64,000 bases of DNA. Source: Nitrospirae bacterium JdFR-85. GTDB taxonomy: Bacteria > Nitrospirota > Thermodesulfovibrionia > Thermodesulfovibrionales > JdFR-85. Position numbers and translations under genes: made by a program. How positions within the stretch are numbered: position 1 is the first letter of the stretch; each line of letters begins with the position of its first letter. The notes under the pieces are model-generated. The model worked only from the letters and a program-made list of their open reading frames with translations. It did not search any database and was not told the DNA's origin. Of the stretch, positions 37,657 through 47,479 are shown one piece after another. The stretch covers positions 24,942 to 88,941 of the forward strand of contig MTOU01000020.1 in NCBI GenBank assembly GCA_002011745.1. The letters run 5' to 3'.

Positions 37657-38856
37657 ATGATGGAGCCAGAAAGACAATTGGAGTTGATAAAAAGAGGTGC
37701 TGTGGAGATTATCTCTGAAGAGGAACTGATCGAGAGACTCAGAGAGGGCAGGCCCTTAAGAGTGAAGGCAGGATTTGATCCTACTGCTCCGGATCTACAT
37801 CTTGGACACACTGTGTTAATTGAGAAGATGAGACAGTTTCAGCAGCTGGGTCATGAGGTTATATTTCTTATAGGGGATTTTACAGGTATGATTGGTGATC
37901 CCTCGGGAAAGAGTGAAACACGGAAACCGCTTACAAAAGAAGAAGTTCTGGAGAATGCAAAGACTTATAAAGAACAGATATTTAAAATCCTTGATCCTGA
38001 GAAGACGCGTATAGAGTTCAACTCTCGCTGGATGTCATCAATGAGTGCTGAGGAGTTAATAAAACTTGCTGCTCAGTATACTGTTGCAAGAATGCTTGAA
38101 CGGGATGACTTTAAACAGAGATGGCAAAAGCAGAACCCTATTGGTATCCATGAGTTTATATATCCTTTGATTCAGGGATATGACTCTGTGATGTTACAGG
38201 CAGATATAGAACTGGGAGGAACTGATCAGAGGTTTAATCTCCTGGTAGGTAGAGAAATACAGAAGGCCTATGGTCAGAAGCCCCAGGTGGTTCTAATGAT
38301 GCCTCTGCTTGAGGGAACAGATGGAGTCAAAAAGATGAGCAAGAGTCTTGGTAATTATATAGGTATTACAGAACCACCTAATGAGATGTTCGGGAAGCTG
38401 ATGTCCATCTCTGATGAGCTGATGTTGAGATACTATGAGCTTCTGAGTCATATAGGCAATGAAGAGCTGCAGGAGTTAAAAGAGGGAATAAAGACAGGAA
38501 AGATTCATCCAAAGGATGCCAAAATAAGGCTTGCCTTTGAGATAGTGGGGAGATACTGGGGTAGTGAGAAGGCAGAAGCAGCAAAGAGAGAGTTTGAGAG
38601 GGTCTTTTCTCAGAAGGCCCTTCCAGAAGATATACCCGAATGTGTTGTGGAATGGGATGGCGATGATCTCTGGTTACCTCAGATATTGAGAGACACCGGG
38701 CTCTGTAAGAGTACAAGTGAAGCAACAAGGTTGATAAAACAGGGTGGTATCAGTGTTGATGGTAGAAAAGTGACGGATACAAATGTGAGACTCTCTCCCG
38801 GTGAATATTTAATAAAAGTGGGGAAGAGAAGGTTTCTTAGGGTAAGACCCAAATAA
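37657..38856 (+). CDS. tyrS: Tyrosyl-tRNA synthetase
   Basis: 399 aa class I synthetase of the longer TyrS group. HIGH-type motif [12 protein letters not shown] (about 47-58), [19 protein letters not shown] motif [13 protein letters not shown] (about 228), and a C-terminal S4 RNA-binding domain (330-399). AAAGGGAGG precedes the ATG. mgtC starts 4 bases after its stop, so it leads a small operon tyrS-mgtC-nucleotidase. Confidence 0.96.
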   Translation: MMEPERQLELIKRGAVEIISEEELIERLREGRPLRVKAGFDPTAPDLHLGHTVLIEKMRQFQQLGHEVIFLIGDFTGMIGDPSGKSETRKPLTKEEVLENAKTYKEQIFKILDPEKTRIEFNSRWMSSMSAEELIKLAAQYTVARMLERDDFKQRWQKQNPIGIHEFIYPLIQGYDSVMLQADIELGGTDQRFNLLVGREIQKAYGQKPQVVLMMPLLEGTDGVKKMSKSLGNYIGITEPPNEMFGKLMSISDELMLRYYELLSHIGNEELQELKEGIKTGKIHPKDAKIRLAFEIVGRYWGSEKAEAAKREFERVFSQKALPEDIPECVVEWDGDDLWLPQILRDTGLCKSTSEATRLIKQGGISVDGRKVTDTNVRLSPGEYLIKVGKRRFLRVRPK

Positions 38857-38860
38857 GTAT

Positions 38861-39529
38861 ATGATAAGTCCCTATGAAGCTATAATAAGGCTTCTGCTTG
38901 GAGCTGTCTTTGGTGGTATAATAGGTTTTGAAAGGCAGAGCCACGGTAGACCGGCTGGATTCAGAACCCATCTGCTGGTTTGTGTTGCCTCGGTATTGAT
39001 AATGATGGTCTCAGTTGATTACTACAGGCTCTCTTCAATAGACAATACCTTTATAAGGATCGATCCAGCAAGAATTGCGGCAGGTGCTATAACAGGTGTG
39101 GGTTTTCTTGGGGCTGGGGTTATCATAAAATCAGGTTTTACAATACAGGGGCTTACGACAGCTGCCTGCCTCTGGATTGTATCGGCAATCGGACTTGCCG
39201 TAGGCAGCGGTCTCTATATACAGAGTCTCATATCCTTTCTCATTACCTTCTTTTCTCTATGGATACTGAGAAAGTTGGAGTCAAGGGTCTCAAGACTTAA
39301 ACATAGGCTTGTAACAATTGTGGCAGAGACAGAAGAACTGATTGACCCTTATAGTATTTTTAAGCCTCTTGGTATAGATGTCTCAGAGGTAGATTATGAG
39401 ATAGACAGAGTGAAAGCAGAGGTAATATACCATGTGCATATCGCTTATAAGAGAAAGGAGCTGGTTTTACAGCTTATCGATAAACTCAGAAGTCTTAAAG
39501 AGATAAAAAGAATCAGTATAAGGGGGTAG
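38861..39529 (+). CDS. mgtC: MgtC/SapB family membrane protein
   Basis: 222 aa. About five hydrophobic segments in residues 1-140 with the family signature GAVFGGIIGFERQSHGRPAGFRTH-like start and ITGVGFLGAGVIIK, then a soluble ACT-like C-terminal domain (145-222). The family is linked to magnesium limitation and to control of membrane ATP synthase in pathogens; the role in free-living anaerobes is unknown. Translationally close to tyrS and followed 2 bases later by the nucleotidase gene. Confidence 0.88.
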   Translation: MISPYEAIIRLLLGAVFGGIIGFERQSHGRPAGFRTHLLVCVASVLIMMVSVDYYRLSSIDNTFIRIDPARIAAGAITGVGFLGAGVIIKSGFTIQGLTTAACLWIVSAIGLAVGSGLYIQSLISFLITFFSLWILRKLESRVSRLKHRLVTIVAETEELIDPYSIFKPLGIDVSEVDYEIDRVKAEVIYHVHIAYKRKELVLQLIDKLRSLKEIKRISIRG

Positions 39530-39531
39530 AT

Positions 39532-40212
39532 TTGAATCTGGACAGATTGAAAGAGACACTATGGTCAGAGGTGAAATATGTTATGCTCGATATGGATGGG
39601 ACCCTTCTTGATAAATATTTTGATGATTATTTTTGGGAACATTTAGTGCCAGAGAAATACGCAGAAAAGCATAATATCACCTTTGGTAAAGCAAAAGAAG
39701 AATTGATGAAAAAGTACAAATCCCAAGAGGGGACCCTTAATTGGACTGATATTGACTACTGGTCAAGGGAGTTGGATCTGGATATTGCTGCCCTGAAGGA
39801 ACAGATTCGGCATCTAATAGAGGTGCATCCCCATGTGGAGGAGTTTTTACAGGCACTTAAGAAGGCTAATAAAAAGGTATATCTTGTAACGAATGCCCAT
39901 TATAAGACCTTAAAGATAAAAATGAGAAAGACACAACTGGGAGGCTACTTTGATAGGGTATTTACATCCTTTGATATGGGAATACCCAAAGAGGAGATAG
40001 CATTTTGGAAGAGACTACAGAAAATAACAGGCTTTGATAAGGAGCTAACTCTCTTTGTAGATGATTCTCCAGATATTCTTAAAACCGCAAAAGAGTTTGG
40101 TATAAAGTATCTTCTACTGAAACTGAGGGCAAACTCAAGAGAGAAAAAGAGGCCCAGAGTTAATGAATTTATTGCTATAGAGGACTTCAGACAGATAATG
40201 TATAGTCAATAG
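39532..40212 (+). CDS. HAD-family GMP/IMP nucleotidase (YrfG-like)
   Basis: 226 aa, probable TTG start. HAD motifs: VMLDMDGTLLDKYFDDYFW (motif I), YLVTNAH (II), PKEEIAFWKRL (III) and LFVDDSPDIL (IV). The combination DNYFW-type cap start, LNWTDIDYWS and the overall length match E. coli YrfG, which dephosphorylates GMP and IMP. It is third in the tyrS operon. Confidence 0.82.
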   Translation: MNLDRLKETLWSEVKYVMLDMDGTLLDKYFDDYFWEHLVPEKYAEKHNITFGKAKEELMKKYKSQEGTLNWTDIDYWSRELDLDIAALKEQIRHLIEVHPHVEEFLQALKKANKKVYLVTNAHYKTLKIKMRKTQLGGYFDRVFTSFDMGIPKEEIAFWKRLQKITGFDKELTLFVDDSPDILKTAKEFGIKYLLLKLRANSREKKRPRVNEFIAIEDFRQIMYSQ

Positions 40213-40286
40213 TTGATTTTTTGTAATAATTTCTGGTATTTTTTGATAAAATATTAATATGCAACTTTAAAGAAAGGAGATGGGCC

Positions 40287-41237
40287 ATGAAGAAGTATAT
40301 TTTATTAGTTACAACAGTATTTTTTCTGGTGTTTTCTATTAATTCTTTTGCAGAAGAGGAGTATATTGAGTACACTATCAAGAAAGGGGATACCCTATGG
40401 GATATATCGGGGCTTAAACTTAAAGACTCTTTTCTATGGCCAAAGATTTGGAAGGCAAACCCAGAGATCAAAAATCCTGATCTCATATATCCAGGCCAAA
40501 AGATACGTATTCCATTGAAGTTTATACAGAGGCAGATTGAGGTTCCTGCAGAGAAGATTGTAAAGGTGCCTGAGAAGAAAGAAAAACCTGTAAGAATCCT
40601 GCCAAGGTATCCCTTTGTGGTAGAGCCAGAGTTGATTGCATCAAGTGGTTACATTGACACAGAAATACCCAATATAGGAAGGGTTGTTTCGTCACCTACA
40701 GGTAAAAGCATATTGGGAAGGGATGATTATGCTTATGTGGAGGTATACTCTGGCAAACCTGACAAAGGTGAGAGATTTTATACCTTAAAATCTCTCGGGA
40801 AGATCTCACATCCTGTCACTGGGAAGTTTATTGGATATCTTATAGAACTAACAGGTATGGTAGAGGTGGTAGGAGAGGAGGCAGGATATACAAAGGTAAA
40901 GATACTAAGGTCTTTCTCTGAGATTGATATAGGTTCTCCTCTGGATGAGTATTATCCGATTGAGGCTTATCCATTGGTGAAGGTGGAAGCTCCTGAGGTA
41001 CATGGTACAATTGTAGCTGCAAAGGATTTAAGGCTTGTTAATGGTGTGTTGGATGTGGTTTATATTGATAGGGGTCTGGTGGATGGAATCAAACCTGGTA
41101 ATGTATTTACAGTAATATCAGCACAGAAGCCTAACAGACCTATAGGGAGGATTCAAGTAATAGCTACTAAGCAGAATACTGCTGTTGCCATGATTATAAA
41201 AGGAGAACAAGAGATCACAAGGGGCGATTATTTTTAA
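40287..41237 (+). CDS. Secreted LysM-domain protein
   Basis: 316 aa. Signal peptide MKKYILLVTTVFFLVFSINSFA, then one LysM domain (about 29-76: YTIKKGDTLWDISGLKLKDS, IYPGQKIRIPL) that binds peptidoglycan. The remaining 220 residues are beta-rich with repeated VEV/KVE strands and no catalytic motif that I recognise. The form (LysM plus a long beta-rich tail) is common in Nitrospirota and Deltaproteobacteria as an uncharacterised periplasmic protein. AAAGGAGATG precedes the ATG; the AT-rich gap before it (40213-40286) likely contains its promoter. Its stop overlaps the convergent MBL gene. Confidence 0.85.
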   Translation: MKKYILLVTTVFFLVFSINSFAEEEYIEYTIKKGDTLWDISGLKLKDSFLWPKIWKANPEIKNPDLIYPGQKIRIPLKFIQRQIEVPAEKIVKVPEKKEKPVRILPRYPFVVEPELIASSGYIDTEIPNIGRVVSSPTGKSILGRDDYAYVEVYSGKPDKGERFYTLKSLGKISHPVTGKFIGYLIELTGMVEVVGEEAGYTKVKILRSFSEIDIGSPLDEYYPIEAYPLVKVEAPEVHGTIVAAKDLRLVNGVLDVVYIDRGLVDGIKPGNVFTVISAQKPNRPIGRIQVIATKQNTAVAMIIKGEQEITRGDYF

Positions 41238-41860
41238 CCAAACTCTTCGATAAAAAAGTTCTCCCTTTTTTCTATACCAATAGTACTTTTTGGGCCATGT
41301 CCAGGAAGTACTTCTGTGTCCTCAGGCAGGGTGAGAAGTCTCTTGAAGGATTCCTTTAGTTTGTTCAGATCGCCTCCGTGGAAATCTGTCCTTCCTACGG
41401 AGCCTGCAAAAAGGGTGTCTCCTGTAATAACAATACCATTGCCATAGAGACAGATGCCCCCGGGGCTATGTCCTGGTGTATGCAATACTTTAAAGTTTAA
41501 TTTTCCAACCTCTACAGTGTCTCCTTCCTTCACAAACACATCAGGCTCAGGCAGAGGAGGGATATCGTATCCCCAGAATGCTGCCATGTCCCTGGCTGCC
41601 TCATATATCTCTTTTTCATCTCTATGGAGGAGGATCTTTGCACCTGTGTCTTCTTTTAGCTCAGGCACCGCGCCTACATGGTCAAAGTGTGCGTGGGTAC
41701 AGAAGATGTAAACTGGAGTTAGGTTGTCTTCTTTTATTAAATCAATTATCCTGTCTGGTTCATCGCCAGGATCAACAATCATGGCCTTCTTGGTTTCTTC
41801 ATCTCCTATTATGTAACAGTTAACCTCAAGAGGGCCTACAACAAGACTTTTAATTATCAT
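41234..41860 (-). CDS. Metallo-beta-lactamase-fold hydrolase (glyoxalase II-like)
   Basis: 208 aa. Zinc motif THAHFDHVG, further ligands HTPGHSPGG, GDTLF and LPGHGPKST. The length and motif spacing are of the short hydroxyacylglutathione-hydrolase-like group; the substrate is unknown. Last gene of the long one-carbon operon, 19 bases after panB. The 3' end overlaps the LysM gene by 4 bases. Confidence 0.88.
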   Translation of the reverse strand: MIIKSLVVGPLEVNCYIIGDEETKKAMIVDPGDEPDRIIDLIKEDNLTPVYIFCTHAHFDHVGAVPELKEDTGAKILLHRDEKEIYEAARDMAAFWGYDIPPLPEPDVFVKEGDTVEVGKLNFKVLHTPGHSPGGICLYGNGIVITGDTLFAGSVGRTDFHGGDLNKLKESFKRLLTLPEDTEVLPGHGPKSTIGIEKRENFFIEEFG

Positions 41861-41879
41861 TCCGTTCCTCCTTCAGTTC

Positions 41880-42680
41880 TCAGAGAAAGCTATGCTCCTC
41901 TTTGGGGAATTCTCCCTTTTCTACTTCTTTTATAAAACTCTTGATAGCGCCAAGTGCCTCCTCCTTCAGGTTTGCGTATCTCTTCACGAACTTTGGTATA
42001 AACCTCTCAAAGAGCCCTAAAAGGTCGTGTATCACAAGGACCTGTCCATCACAGTGGGGGCCTGCACCTATGCCAATGGTCGGAATAGAGAGCTCTTCTG
42101 TAATTCTTTTTGCCAGTGACATGGGTATTGCCTCAAGCACAATGCTGAATGCCCCTGCATCCTGAAGCATCTTCGCATCCTCTATTAGTCTCTTCTGTGC
42201 CTCCTCTGTACGCCCCTGAACCTTAAAACCTCCCATTCTATGGATTGCCTGAGGAGTAAGCCCTATGTGTGCCATAACAGGGATATCCGCCTTGACCATA
42301 GCCTCTACTTTCTCCACCACTTCCCTTCCTCCTTCCATCTTTACTGCCTCTGCCCCCGCTTCTTTCAGGAATCTTCCTCCGTTTCTGACAGCCTCCTCAA
42401 CAGAGGACTGATAGGACATAAAGGGCATGTCTCCCACAACCATTGCCCTTTCTGCTGCCCTTGAAACCATCTTGGTGTGGTATATCATCTCATCCATTGT
42501 TACAGGCAGGGTGTTATTAAGCCCCTGAACAACCATTGCCAGTGAGTCTCCAACGAGTATGATGTCCACCCCTGCCTCATCCACGATCTTTGCAAAGGGG
42601 TAGTCGTAGGCCGTAAGCATAGTAATCTTCCGTCCCTCAGCCTTCTTCTTCCAGAGCTCGTTTATCGTTACCTTTCCCAT
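41880..42680 (-). CDS. panB: 3-methyl-2-oxobutanoate hydroxymethyltransferase
   Basis: 266 aa. Transfers a hydroxymethyl group from 5,10-methylene-THF to 3-methyl-2-oxobutanoate for pantothenate. [37 protein letters not shown] and [18 protein letters not shown] are the Mg and substrate motifs. It consumes a folate C1 unit, which fits its place behind folD/metV/metF. It is separated from metF by the MntA/HepT pair. panD lies at 15171. Confidence 0.95.
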   Translation of the reverse strand: MGKVTINELWKKKAEGRKITMLTAYDYPFAKIVDEAGVDIILVGDSLAMVVQGLNNTLPVTMDEMIYHTKMVSRAAERAMVVGDMPFMSYQSSVEEAVRNGGRFLKEAGAEAVKMEGGREVVEKVEAMVKADIPVMAHIGLTPQAIHRMGGFKVQGRTEEAQKRLIEDAKMLQDAGAFSIVLEAIPMSLAKRITEELSIPTIGIGAGPHCDGQVLVIHDLLGLFERFIPKFVKRYANLKEEALGAIKSFIKEVEKGEFPKEEHSFL

Positions 42681-42689
42681 AGAGACTCC

Positions 42690-43085
42690 CTAAATGTGTT
42701 CTTTTATCTCAAGAATGAAACTTCTGAAATCCTCAATATTATAAAGAAATTCAAAGAGCCTTTTTCTGTCAACAGAGACATACTCATGTACCAGAATGTT
42801 TCTCAGCCCAACCATCCCAGCCAGTCTCTCAGCAAGTCCTGAGGTAATGTAACCGTTTTTTCTTAAAAGTTCAATACACTCTGCATAGGTTTCCGGGCTT
42901 CCGAGATTGTATTTACTCACCAGATGACAAGCGATGTCTATAACGATCTGAATGGTTTCAAAGAGCCCGTATCTCAACCCCCACTCTTTTGTTTTGTCAT
43001 CAGCAATGTCTTCAATAGTAAACCTATTTCTAAATACATCAAGCTCCTTTATATTCTCTTCAAGAAGTTTTAACTTTTCCAGCAT
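42690..43085 (-). CDS. hepT: HepT-like HEPN toxin (DUF86)
   Basis: 131 aa. The HEPN RNase motif R-x4-H-x-Y is seen as RNILVHEY (about residues 94-101). In the type VII toxin-antitoxin family HepT is an RNase/tRNA-acting toxin that its MNT partner silences by adenylylating the motif Tyr. The upstream MntA-type gene overlaps it by 26 bases, the normal antitoxin-toxin order. It sits 9 bases before panB, inside the folate operon. Confidence 0.88.
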   Translation of the reverse strand: MLEKLKLLEENIKELDVFRNRFTIEDIADDKTKEWGLRYGLFETIQIVIDIACHLVSKYNLGSPETYAECIELLRKNGYITSGLAERLAGMVGLRNILVHEYVSVDRKRLFEFLYNIEDFRSFILEIKEHI

Positions 43086-43521
43086 ATTCTCTTATACCAA
43101 ACATTCTGTTTTTAATACGCTCTTGCAGGGCACTGTTAAATTTTTCTATAAGATAAAGGGTGTCAAGATAGTATAAAAATGTGTTCTTCTTAAACTCCAC
43201 AAATTTCTCCATATCTCTGCAAAGGAGTAACTCTCCTTCGGTGATTATTCTATATGCCAGTGCTGGGTGTTTTTTATAGAGTGTGTTAAGTACAACCAAG
43301 TCAACACTTCTTCCAGTCTCTATTTCTAACCTAAAACAGACCCTTCCTAACTCTATTAATGAGGTCTCTCTTTCAGTGTAAACACCGATATCAAGATCAC
43401 TCATGGGATTCAGCTCAGCCCTGGCAGAGGAGCCGAACAGCAGAGCAAATACCACAAACTCCGTATTCTGTAGTATACTACAAAGATTGTCTTTCAGTTC
43501 TTTTTTATTATGGAGTTTCAT
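43060..43521 (-). CDS. mntA: MntA-like nucleotidyltransferase antitoxin
   Basis: 153 aa minimal nucleotidyltransferase. Motif FGSSARAELNPMSDLDIGVY (about residues 29-48) gives GS and the DxD pair; third Asp in SVDLVVLN. It pairs with the overlapping hepT. It starts 6 bases after the metF stop and therefore shares the metF transcript. The C-terminal part is helical (FVEFKKNTFLYYLD). Confidence 0.88.
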   Translation of the reverse strand: MKLHNKKELKDNLCSILQNTEFVVFALLFGSSARAELNPMSDLDIGVYTERETSLIELGRVCFRLEIETGRSVDLVVLNTLYKKHPALAYRIITEGELLLCRDMEKFVEFKKNTFLYYLDTLYLIEKFNSALQERIKNRMFGIREYAGKVKTS

Positions 43522-43527
43522 GGGATT

Positions 43528-44415
43528 TTAAAGTAATCCTGCCTTCTCAAGTATTATTGGTACCTTGTCCTCCATTCCGATCGCCATTATGTGCACTCCG
43601 TCACAGATGCCTTCTTCTTTTAACTGCCTTATGTGTCTTGCTGTTATATTGAGGCCTGTTTCGAGGGCCTTTTCTTTTCCCGCGGCCTTGAGTTCGTCTA
43701 TTAACTCTTGGGGTACTTTAATCCCTGGTACAAATTTATTAAGGAAGTTAGCCATCCCTGCACTCTTCAAGACCACAAGACCCGCTATAATTTTTACAGG
43801 AAACTTTCTTGCATGTTTCATAAACTCTTTGAATTTCTCAATATCATAGATCGCCTGTGTCTGGAAGAATTTTGCTCCTGCGCGGACTTTCTTTTCAAAC
43901 TTTATGAGCTGAGGCTCCAAGGGATCGGCCTCTGGTGTGACCACTGCACCCTGGAAGAAGTCTGTTTTACCGTGGAGTTCGTTACCTGCCATGTCTTTGC
44001 CATTGTTGAGGGAGTCAACTATCTGCAGAAGCTGTACCGATTCCACATCATATACAGGCTTTGCCTCTTTATGGTCGCCTGCTGATACATGGTCTCCAGT
44101 CATGCAGAGGACATTTCTCACTCCAAGGGCATAGGCACCCAGCAGATCAGACTGAAGCCCTATACGATTGCGGTCACGGCAGGTCATCTGGAGTATGGGT
44201 TCCACCCCGTGCTCTAAGGCGACCTTACAACCTGCAAGGGAACACATCCTCACAACCGCAGACTGGTTGTCAGTAAAGTTAACCGCATCTACCTTGCCTT
44301 TCAGGAGCTCAATATGATGGATCATTTCTTCAATATTAGTCCCCTTTGGTGGACCAACCTCTGCAGTTACCACAAACTTACCTGACTCAAGAGCCTCCCT
44401 GAATGTCATACTCAA
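43528..44415 (-). CDS. metF: Methylenetetrahydrofolate reductase
   Basis: 295 aa. Reduces 5,10-methylene-THF to 5-methyl-THF, the methyl source for methionine and, in acetyl-CoA-pathway organisms, for acetyl-CoA synthase. TIM-barrel features: TAEVGPPKGTNIEEM, NFTDNQSAVVRM, LQMTCRDRNRIGLQSDLLGA and LCMTGDH (FAD/substrate loops). The sequence is of the type that works with MetV. metV lies upstream on the same strand, with a HEPN/nucleotidyltransferase pair between them. Confidence 0.93.
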   Translation of the reverse strand: MSMTFREALESGKFVVTAEVGPPKGTNIEEMIHHIELLKGKVDAVNFTDNQSAVVRMCSLAGCKVALEHGVEPILQMTCRDRNRIGLQSDLLGAYALGVRNVLCMTGDHVSAGDHKEAKPVYDVESVQLLQIVDSLNNGKDMAGNELHGKTDFFQGAVVTPEADPLEPQLIKFEKKVRAGAKFFQTQAIYDIEKFKEFMKHARKFPVKIIAGLVVLKSAGMANFLNKFVPGIKVPQELIDELKAAGKEKALETGLNITARHIRQLKEEGICDGVHIMAIGMEDKVPIILEKAGLL

Positions 44416-44431
44416 CCTCCTTTAATAAGAA

Positions 44432-44758
44432 TTATACTAATTCAATACCTTCTCTCTCAGCCTTTTCTAAAAACCTGTTTCTCTTTATCTCTTCCTCGGT
44501 AAAAGGGAAGATATCCACCGGTACCCCTGCGTTAGAGAACTTTATTAGATACTCAGGTATTCTGTCCATAGGTCGTCTACTGTCCTTTTTGAGTATTATT
44601 AGTATATCTGCATCACTTGCTGCTGTGAAATTATTATCCACGAGTGAGCCAAAGAGAATCACTTTTTTTACATTTGGGTCAGAGGTTTTTATATCTTTAG
44701 CAATCTCTTTCAGTGTTCCTATAACCTTATTTTTTTCAAGTAATCTTACTCCGAACAT
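44432..44758 (-). CDS. MNT-type nucleotidyltransferase (HEPN partner)
   Basis: 108 aa. Motif ILFGSLVDNNFTAASDADIL with GS and DxD, third Asp in PVDIFPF. The start overlaps the HEPN gene by 23 bases; here the HEPN gene comes first, unlike the MntA/HepT pair. The family is thought to modify or neutralise its HEPN partner. It lies 16 bases before metF. Confidence 0.85.
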   Translation of the reverse strand: MFGVRLLEKNKVIGTLKEIAKDIKTSDPNVKKVILFGSLVDNNFTAASDADILIILKKDSRRPMDRIPEYLIKFSNAGVPVDIFPFTEEEIKRNRFLEKAEREGIELV

Positions 44759-45122
44759 ACTCCACTATCCTTTCAGCATCTTTAATAGCCTTTTCTGCAT
44801 CTTCTTTATCAAAATACTCTCCTGGTATTCCCATATCAAATCCATTGGGATATCTTGTGGGAATATAAAGTTTGTCAAGTTCAGCAGCTGATTTTAATAT
44901 ATCCATATTGGGTCTGTGTTCATCAGGCAGTCCCTTCAGGATCATAAGCACCGAGTGCCCCCACGCTTCTCCACCTATATACTGCACAAGGGCCTTTGCA
45001 GCCTTTTCTGCTGCCTGTTGTGCTGCAAAGCAGGCCCATTCATAGTCTTCATCCAAGGTTGCATTTCTTGCATGTCTCAGGTCTCGTTCGGCCTGTCTCA
45101 ACCAATCATAATGGCGTCTCAT
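44736..45122 (-). CDS. HEPN-domain protein
   Basis: 128 aa HEPN domain of the non-DUF86 type (PF05168-like). Helical pattern DWLRQAERDLRHARN, WACFAAQQAAEKAAKAL, WGHSVLMILKGLP, TRYPNGFDMGIPGEYFDKED. These proteins pair with small nucleotidyltransferases; a toxin-antitoxin role is suspected but less well established than for HepT. Its ATG overlaps the metV stop (ATGA), so it is translated from the one-carbon transcript. A related but frameshifted copy is at 62094-62489. Confidence 0.88.
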   Translation of the reverse strand: MRRHYDWLRQAERDLRHARNATLDEDYEWACFAAQQAAEKAAKALVQYIGGEAWGHSVLMILKGLPDEHRPNMDILKSAAELDKLYIPTRYPNGFDMGIPGEYFDKEDAEKAIKDAERIVEYVRSKIT

Positions 45123-45784
45123 TTTTGTTTTTTCTCTCTTGCATACAGAGTCCTTGGCTTCTGTGCCTGAGACCAGTCTTTGGCCTCAATTGTGGTCTCA
45201 CAGAACTCCTGTAATCTGTCAATCCTCTTCATCCTTTCATATATCCTCACCCATGCACAGGGTATCTCCTCGCTCACCTCGCAATGGCCGTCCTTCATGC
45301 CTCCACATGGACCGTTGAGTAGGCCCTTAGGACATGTGGTGATAGGACAGATACCGCCTGTCTTATCCAGAATACACTTTCCACAGAGTGAGCACCTCTC
45401 GTCAAACATCTGAAATCGGGTCATGTTGCCGAGAAACATGCTGTCATTCGTTGGATAGACAGGCTTGTCTTCAAAGAGTTCCACTGCTGTCTGGGTACCT
45501 GCACCACAGGACAGAACGAGTATACACTCTGCCCTGTCTATGGCATCTTTATGTGCCTTCAGTTCCTTCTTTGTACCAAGCACCTGACAGCCTGTCTTAA
45601 CGACTACACCTCCTGTCACCTCTTTACCTTCAGCCTTAAGTGTCTCAGACAGCTCCTTTACCTGTTCCTCTCCGCCTGTACCACAGAGGGTTGCACATTC
45701 AGAGCAGCCTATAAGAAAAAAGCTTTTGTAGTTTTTGATGTTCTCCATCAGCTCCTGAGAGTTCTTCTTTTTCGTGATTATCAT
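45119..45784 (-). CDS. metV: MetV, zinc/iron-sulfur partner of MetF
   Basis: 221 aa. Cys-rich protein of the MTHFR C-terminal family. Seen: LIGCSECATLCGTGGEEQV at the N-terminus, LSCGAGTQTAVEL, then a Cys-dense C-terminus (CSLCGKCILDKTGGICPITTC and NGPCGG). In acetogens MetV joins MetF to allow ferredoxin-linked or NADH-linked reduction. Its presence points to an acetyl-CoA-pathway-type methyl branch rather than the E. coli type. Overlaps the HEPN gene by 4 bases and follows folD by 62 bases. Confidence 0.92.
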   Translation of the reverse strand: MIITKKKNSQELMENIKNYKSFFLIGCSECATLCGTGGEEQVKELSETLKAEGKEVTGGVVVKTGCQVLGTKKELKAHKDAIDRAECILVLSCGAGTQTAVELFEDKPVYPTNDSMFLGNMTRFQMFDERCSLCGKCILDKTGGICPITTCPKGLLNGPCGGMKDGHCEVSEEIPCAWVRIYERMKRIDRLQEFCETTIEAKDWSQAQKPRTLYAREKKQK

Positions 45785-45846
45785 ATAAGACCTCCTTTTC
45801 TACCAGATGTCTCTAAAGATCAAAGACACAAGAAACTTTATCCAAA

Positions 45847-46752
45847 TCATAACCCAATTGCGTACTTTGCAGCCCTTACAGTGTTTTTCATCAACATCGT
45901 TATGGTCATGGGTCCCACGCCTCCAGGCACTGGAGTGATGGCGCCAGCTATCTCCTTTGCAGTGTCAAAGTCCACATCACCTTTAAGGATCGGTATCATT
46001 CTGCCTGTCTTCTCACTCTTCTTCTCACCAACTCTGTTTACTCCCACATCTATTACGCAGGCACCGGGTTTGATCCATTCTGACTTCACAAGCCCTGGGA
46101 CACCTGCTGCAACAATCAGGATATCCGCCCTTTTGCAGTGTTCTGAAAGATTCTTAGTACCTGTGTGTACTACTGTGACAGTAGCATTAGCACCTTTACC
46201 CTTCTGCATAAGCATGATTGCTATAGGTTTTCCCACTATGTTTGATCTGCCAACCACCACCACCTCTGCACCTGAGGTCTCGATTCCTGAGCGGACCAGA
46301 AGCTCCTGTATGCCTGCAGGGGTACATGGCAGAAACCTCACTTCGTCTCCACCTATTACCAGTCTTCCCAGATTAACGGGATGGAAACAGTCCACATCTT
46401 TGTCAGGATCAATTGCATTAATTATTTTCTTCTCATTTATATGTTTTGGCAGAGGTAACTGTACAAGGATTCCGTGGATTTTGGAGTCATTGTTATACTT
46501 GTCCACGAATTTGAGGAGTTCTTCCTCAGAGACATCTTCTGGTAGGTCTTCCTGTACAGAATAGAAGCCTAGGTCGTGAGCTGTCTTCTGCTTTGCCGTT
46601 ACATAACTTACAGACGCAGGATTTTTGCCTACAAGGATGGTTACCAGTCCAGGGACAACCCCGTGCTTTTCTTTCATCTCCTGGACATCTTTTTTCAGCT
46701 CTTCTCTGATTTCTGCTGCAATCGCCTTTCCATCAATAATCTTTGCTCCCAT
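45847..46752 (-). CDS. folD: Bifunctional methylene-THF dehydrogenase / methenyl-THF cyclohydrolase
   Basis: 301 aa. Interconverts 5,10-methylene-, methenyl- and 10-formyl-THF. YVTAKQKTAHDLG carries the catalytic Lys, GILVQLPLPKHI the substrate loop, VVGRSNIVGKPIAIML the NADP phosphate-binding turn, and PVPGGVGPMTITML the C-terminal motif. GGAGGAGG precedes the ATG. It supplies the substrate of metF/metV downstream. The 138-base gap before it has a short ACTCT/AGAGT hairpin and may carry an internal promoter. Confidence 0.96.
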   Translation of the reverse strand: MGAKIIDGKAIAAEIREELKKDVQEMKEKHGVVPGLVTILVGKNPASVSYVTAKQKTAHDLGFYSVQEDLPEDVSEEELLKFVDKYNNDSKIHGILVQLPLPKHINEKKIINAIDPDKDVDCFHPVNLGRLVIGGDEVRFLPCTPAGIQELLVRSGIETSGAEVVVVGRSNIVGKPIAIMLMQKGKGANATVTVVHTGTKNLSEHCKRADILIVAAGVPGLVKSEWIKPGACVIDVGVNRVGEKKSEKTGRMIPILKGDVDFDTAKEIAGAITPVPGGVGPMTITMLMKNTVRAAKYAIGL

Positions 46753-46890
46753 AACAACCTCCTCCTTTGTTCTTTTAATAGATTCTCAAGTCTTTTATCC
46801 GCAAAAGATACAGGTTTAAATATCGTCTGTCTTGCATTTATTTTTATTATTTCTTCTCAGAAGTCGACTCTCTGTTCAAAGAGTTTTCAT

Positions 46891-47454
46891 TTAATCACCT
46901 CTCCTTAACAACTCCAGCATCTCTTCTCTTGTGGACTGTTTCGTTCTGAATATTCCTCTGACTGCAGAGGTTACAGTTCTTGATCCTGGTTTTTTGATGC
47001 CTCTCATACTCAGGCATAGGTGTTCTGCATCTATTATTACCATGGCACCTTTTGGTCTTAACCTGTTCATAATCATATCAGCCAGTTGTGATGTAAGGCG
47101 TTCCTGTACCTGGGGTCTTTTGGCAAGTATCTCAAGGGCCTTAGCAAGTTCTCCTATACCAACAATCCTTCCCCCTTCCGGTATATAGGCTATATGGGCA
47201 CGACCAAAAAAGGGTAGCAGATGGTGTTCACAGATGGAATAAAAGGGTATGTCTTTTAACATCACCATCTCATCGTGTCTTTCGCCTTCTATAGGGGTCA
47301 AAAGGTCTTCTGCAGATGCAGAAAGACCAGAAAAGAGTTCTTCATACATCCGTGCAACTCTCTCAGGAGTTCTTCTTAGTCCTGGTCTGGTAGGGTCCTC
47401 ACCAATACCTTCAAGTATGAGTTCTACGCCCTTCTTAATCTTCTCCAGGTTCAA
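46891..47454 (-). CDS. folE: GTP cyclohydrolase I
   Basis: 187 aa. First step of tetrahydrofolate (or queuosine/pterin) synthesis from GTP. Zinc ligands in [18 protein letters not shown] and CLSMRGI; FTRP-like region [21 protein letters not shown]-terminal [15 protein letters not shown]. Full length for the type IA enzyme. It sits among other folate genes and lies 25 bases after the cyclo-ligase. Confidence 0.95.
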   Translation of the reverse strand: MNLEKIKKGVELILEGIGEDPTRPGLRRTPERVARMYEELFSGLSASAEDLLTPIEGERHDEMVMLKDIPFYSICEHHLLPFFGRAHIAYIPEGGRIVGIGELAKALEILAKRPQVQERLTSQLADMIMNRLRPKGAMVIIDAEHLCLSMRGIKKPGSRTVTSAVRGIFRTKQSTREEMLELLRRGD

Positions 47455-47479
47455 TATCTTCCTCCCTTTTTCTGAAACA

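Noticed and set aside
45551..46564. Plus-strand open frame of about 337 codons opposite metV/folD
   Set aside because: It lies entirely antisense to two well-supported genes, has no ribosome-binding site and has a Ser/Thr/Leu-rich shadow composition.
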